This document shows, one piece after another, positions 5,039 to 5,666 of a stretch of 5,666 nucleotides of DNA. Origin of the DNA: an uncultured Clostridia bacterium (GTDB lineage: Bacteria > Bacillota > Clostridia > Oscillospirales > CAG-272); NCBI GenBank assembly GCA_937934385.1, contig CALGZV010000237.1, positions 1 through 5,666 on the forward strand, written 5' to 3'. A program made the position numbers and the translations under genes. Position 1 is the first letter of the stretch; each line of letters starts with the position of its first letter. The notes beneath the pieces were generated by a model that had not been told where the DNA came from, ran no database searches, and was given only the letters and a program-made list of their open reading frames with translations.

Positions 5039-5666
5039 GTGAAGGTACTTTTTATGGGAACGCCGGATTTTGCGGCGCTCGCGTTTGAACGGCTCTGTGA
5101 TGAAAAATTCGAGGTTATCGGTGCGGTCACACAGCCTGATAAGCCGAAGGGCAGGGGATACGCACTTCTGCCGCCGCCTGTAAAGACGGCCGCTCTTGCC
5201 CGCGGAATTCCGGTGTTTCAGCCTGAGACACTTAAAGGCGGCGCATTTGAAAAAGAGCTTGAAGAGCTTGCGCCTGATGTGATAGTTGTTGCGGCATACG
5301 GCGAGCTGCTGCCCGAATATGTACTTAGCTATCCCCGTTTCGGCTGTGTCAATATTCATGCGTCGCTCCTGCCGCGCTGGCGCGGAGCCGCTCCTATACA
5401 GCGCTGTATAATGGCAGGCGACCGCGTGAGCGGTGTTACCACAATGCTTATGGATAAGGGGCTTGATACGGGAGATATTCTTGAGACTGCGCAGACAGAG
5501 ATCACTTCGGAGGATAATTTTGAGACGCTTCACGATAGGCTTGCCGCGCTCGGCGCAGATCTGATCGTTTCGACGCTTCGTAGACTCGGCGGAGAGGGAG
5601 AACCCCTTTCGGCAAAGAAACAGCCTGATGAGGGAATGACCTATGCGGCAAAGATCGAGCGCGAAG
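5039..5666 (+). CDS. fmt: methionyl-tRNA formyltransferase, 5' part
   Basis: Transfers a formyl group from 10-formyl-tetrahydrofolate to Met-tRNA(fMet) for translation initiation. The window contains the first 209 codons; the rest, including most of the C-terminal tRNA-binding domain, lies beyond base 5666. The N-terminus MKVLFMGTPDFA (GTG start read as Met) is typical, followed by QPDKPKGRG (32-40) and VVAAYGELLP (83-92). The catalytic core CVNIHASLLPRWRGAAPIQ (103-121) supplies Asn105 and His107, and MDKGLDTGDIL (138-148) supplies Asp143. GTG 5039 must be the start because an in-frame TGA (5036-5038) directly precedes it. AAAGGA (5022-5027) is the likely Shine-Dalgarno, at an 11-base gap. 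It lies 20 bases after def, so the two are probably co-transcribed. Confidence 0.96.
   Translation, partial: MKVLFMGTPDFAALAFERLCDEKFEVIGAVTQPDKPKGRGYALLPPPVKTAALARGIPVFQPETLKGGAFEKELEELAPDVIVVAAYGELLPEYVLSYPRFGCVNIHASLLPRWRGAAPIQRCIMAGDRVSGVTTMLMDKGLDTGDILETAQTEITSEDNFETLHDRLAALGADLIVSTLRRLGGEGEPLSAKKQPDEGMTYAAKIERE

Noticed and set aside
4940..5533. Long open frame on the - strand (197 codons)
   Set aside because: It runs antisense to the end of def and the start of fmt, both clear genes with intact motifs. The product is Arg/Ser/Lys-rich, shows no family pattern and has no ribosome binding site of note; it is a shadow frame.

Overview
The window is a stretch of bacterial chromosome with housekeeping genes, all on the + strand. 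The order is yicC (3' end only), remA, gmk, rpoZ, priA, def and fmt (5' part only). This closely matches the yloC-remA-gmk-rpoZ-coaBC-priA-def-fmt block known from Bacillus and Clostridia, so the source is most likely a member of the Firmicutes. RemA is a Gram-positive marker. The mixed codon use and the DEEQ form of the PriA Walker B motif suggest a clostridial (perhaps Ruminococcaceae/Oscillospiraceae-like) genome. The phylum is well supported; the family is a guess.

Layout: bases 1-139 hold the last 45 codons of yicC. A 96-base spacer leads to remA (236-511). A 137-base AT-rich spacer precedes gmk, which I start at GTG 649 because of a perfect GGAGG, not at the TTG at 565. A 155-base structured spacer follows, then rpoZ (1440-1724). 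The rpoZ stop overlaps the priA start by one base (TGATG). priA (1724-4306) is followed by a 229-base leader with three hairpins, then def (4536-5018). After 20 bases comes fmt (5039 to the window edge), whose C-terminal part is cut off.

Together the genes cover RNA turnover and regulation (YicC, RemA), GMP phosphorylation to GDP (Gmk), the RNA polymerase omega subunit (RpoZ), primosome assembly at stalled forks (PriA), and both ends of the N-formylmethionine cycle: Fmt formylates initiator tRNA and Def removes the formyl group from new proteins. The gmk-rpoZ pair is also linked to guanine nucleotide/ppGpp physiology in other bacteria.

I found no mobile element, CRISPR array, tRNA, rRNA or phage gene, and nothing that looks like a new biological system. 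What merits a second look is small: the absence of coaBC between rpoZ and priA; a 12-base tandem duplication and hairpin in the rpoZ tail; a perfect 10-bp inverted repeat in the extra N-terminal codons of priA; and structured leaders before gmk, rpoZ and def. No transcription start, terminator or promoter here is clear enough to call with confidence.
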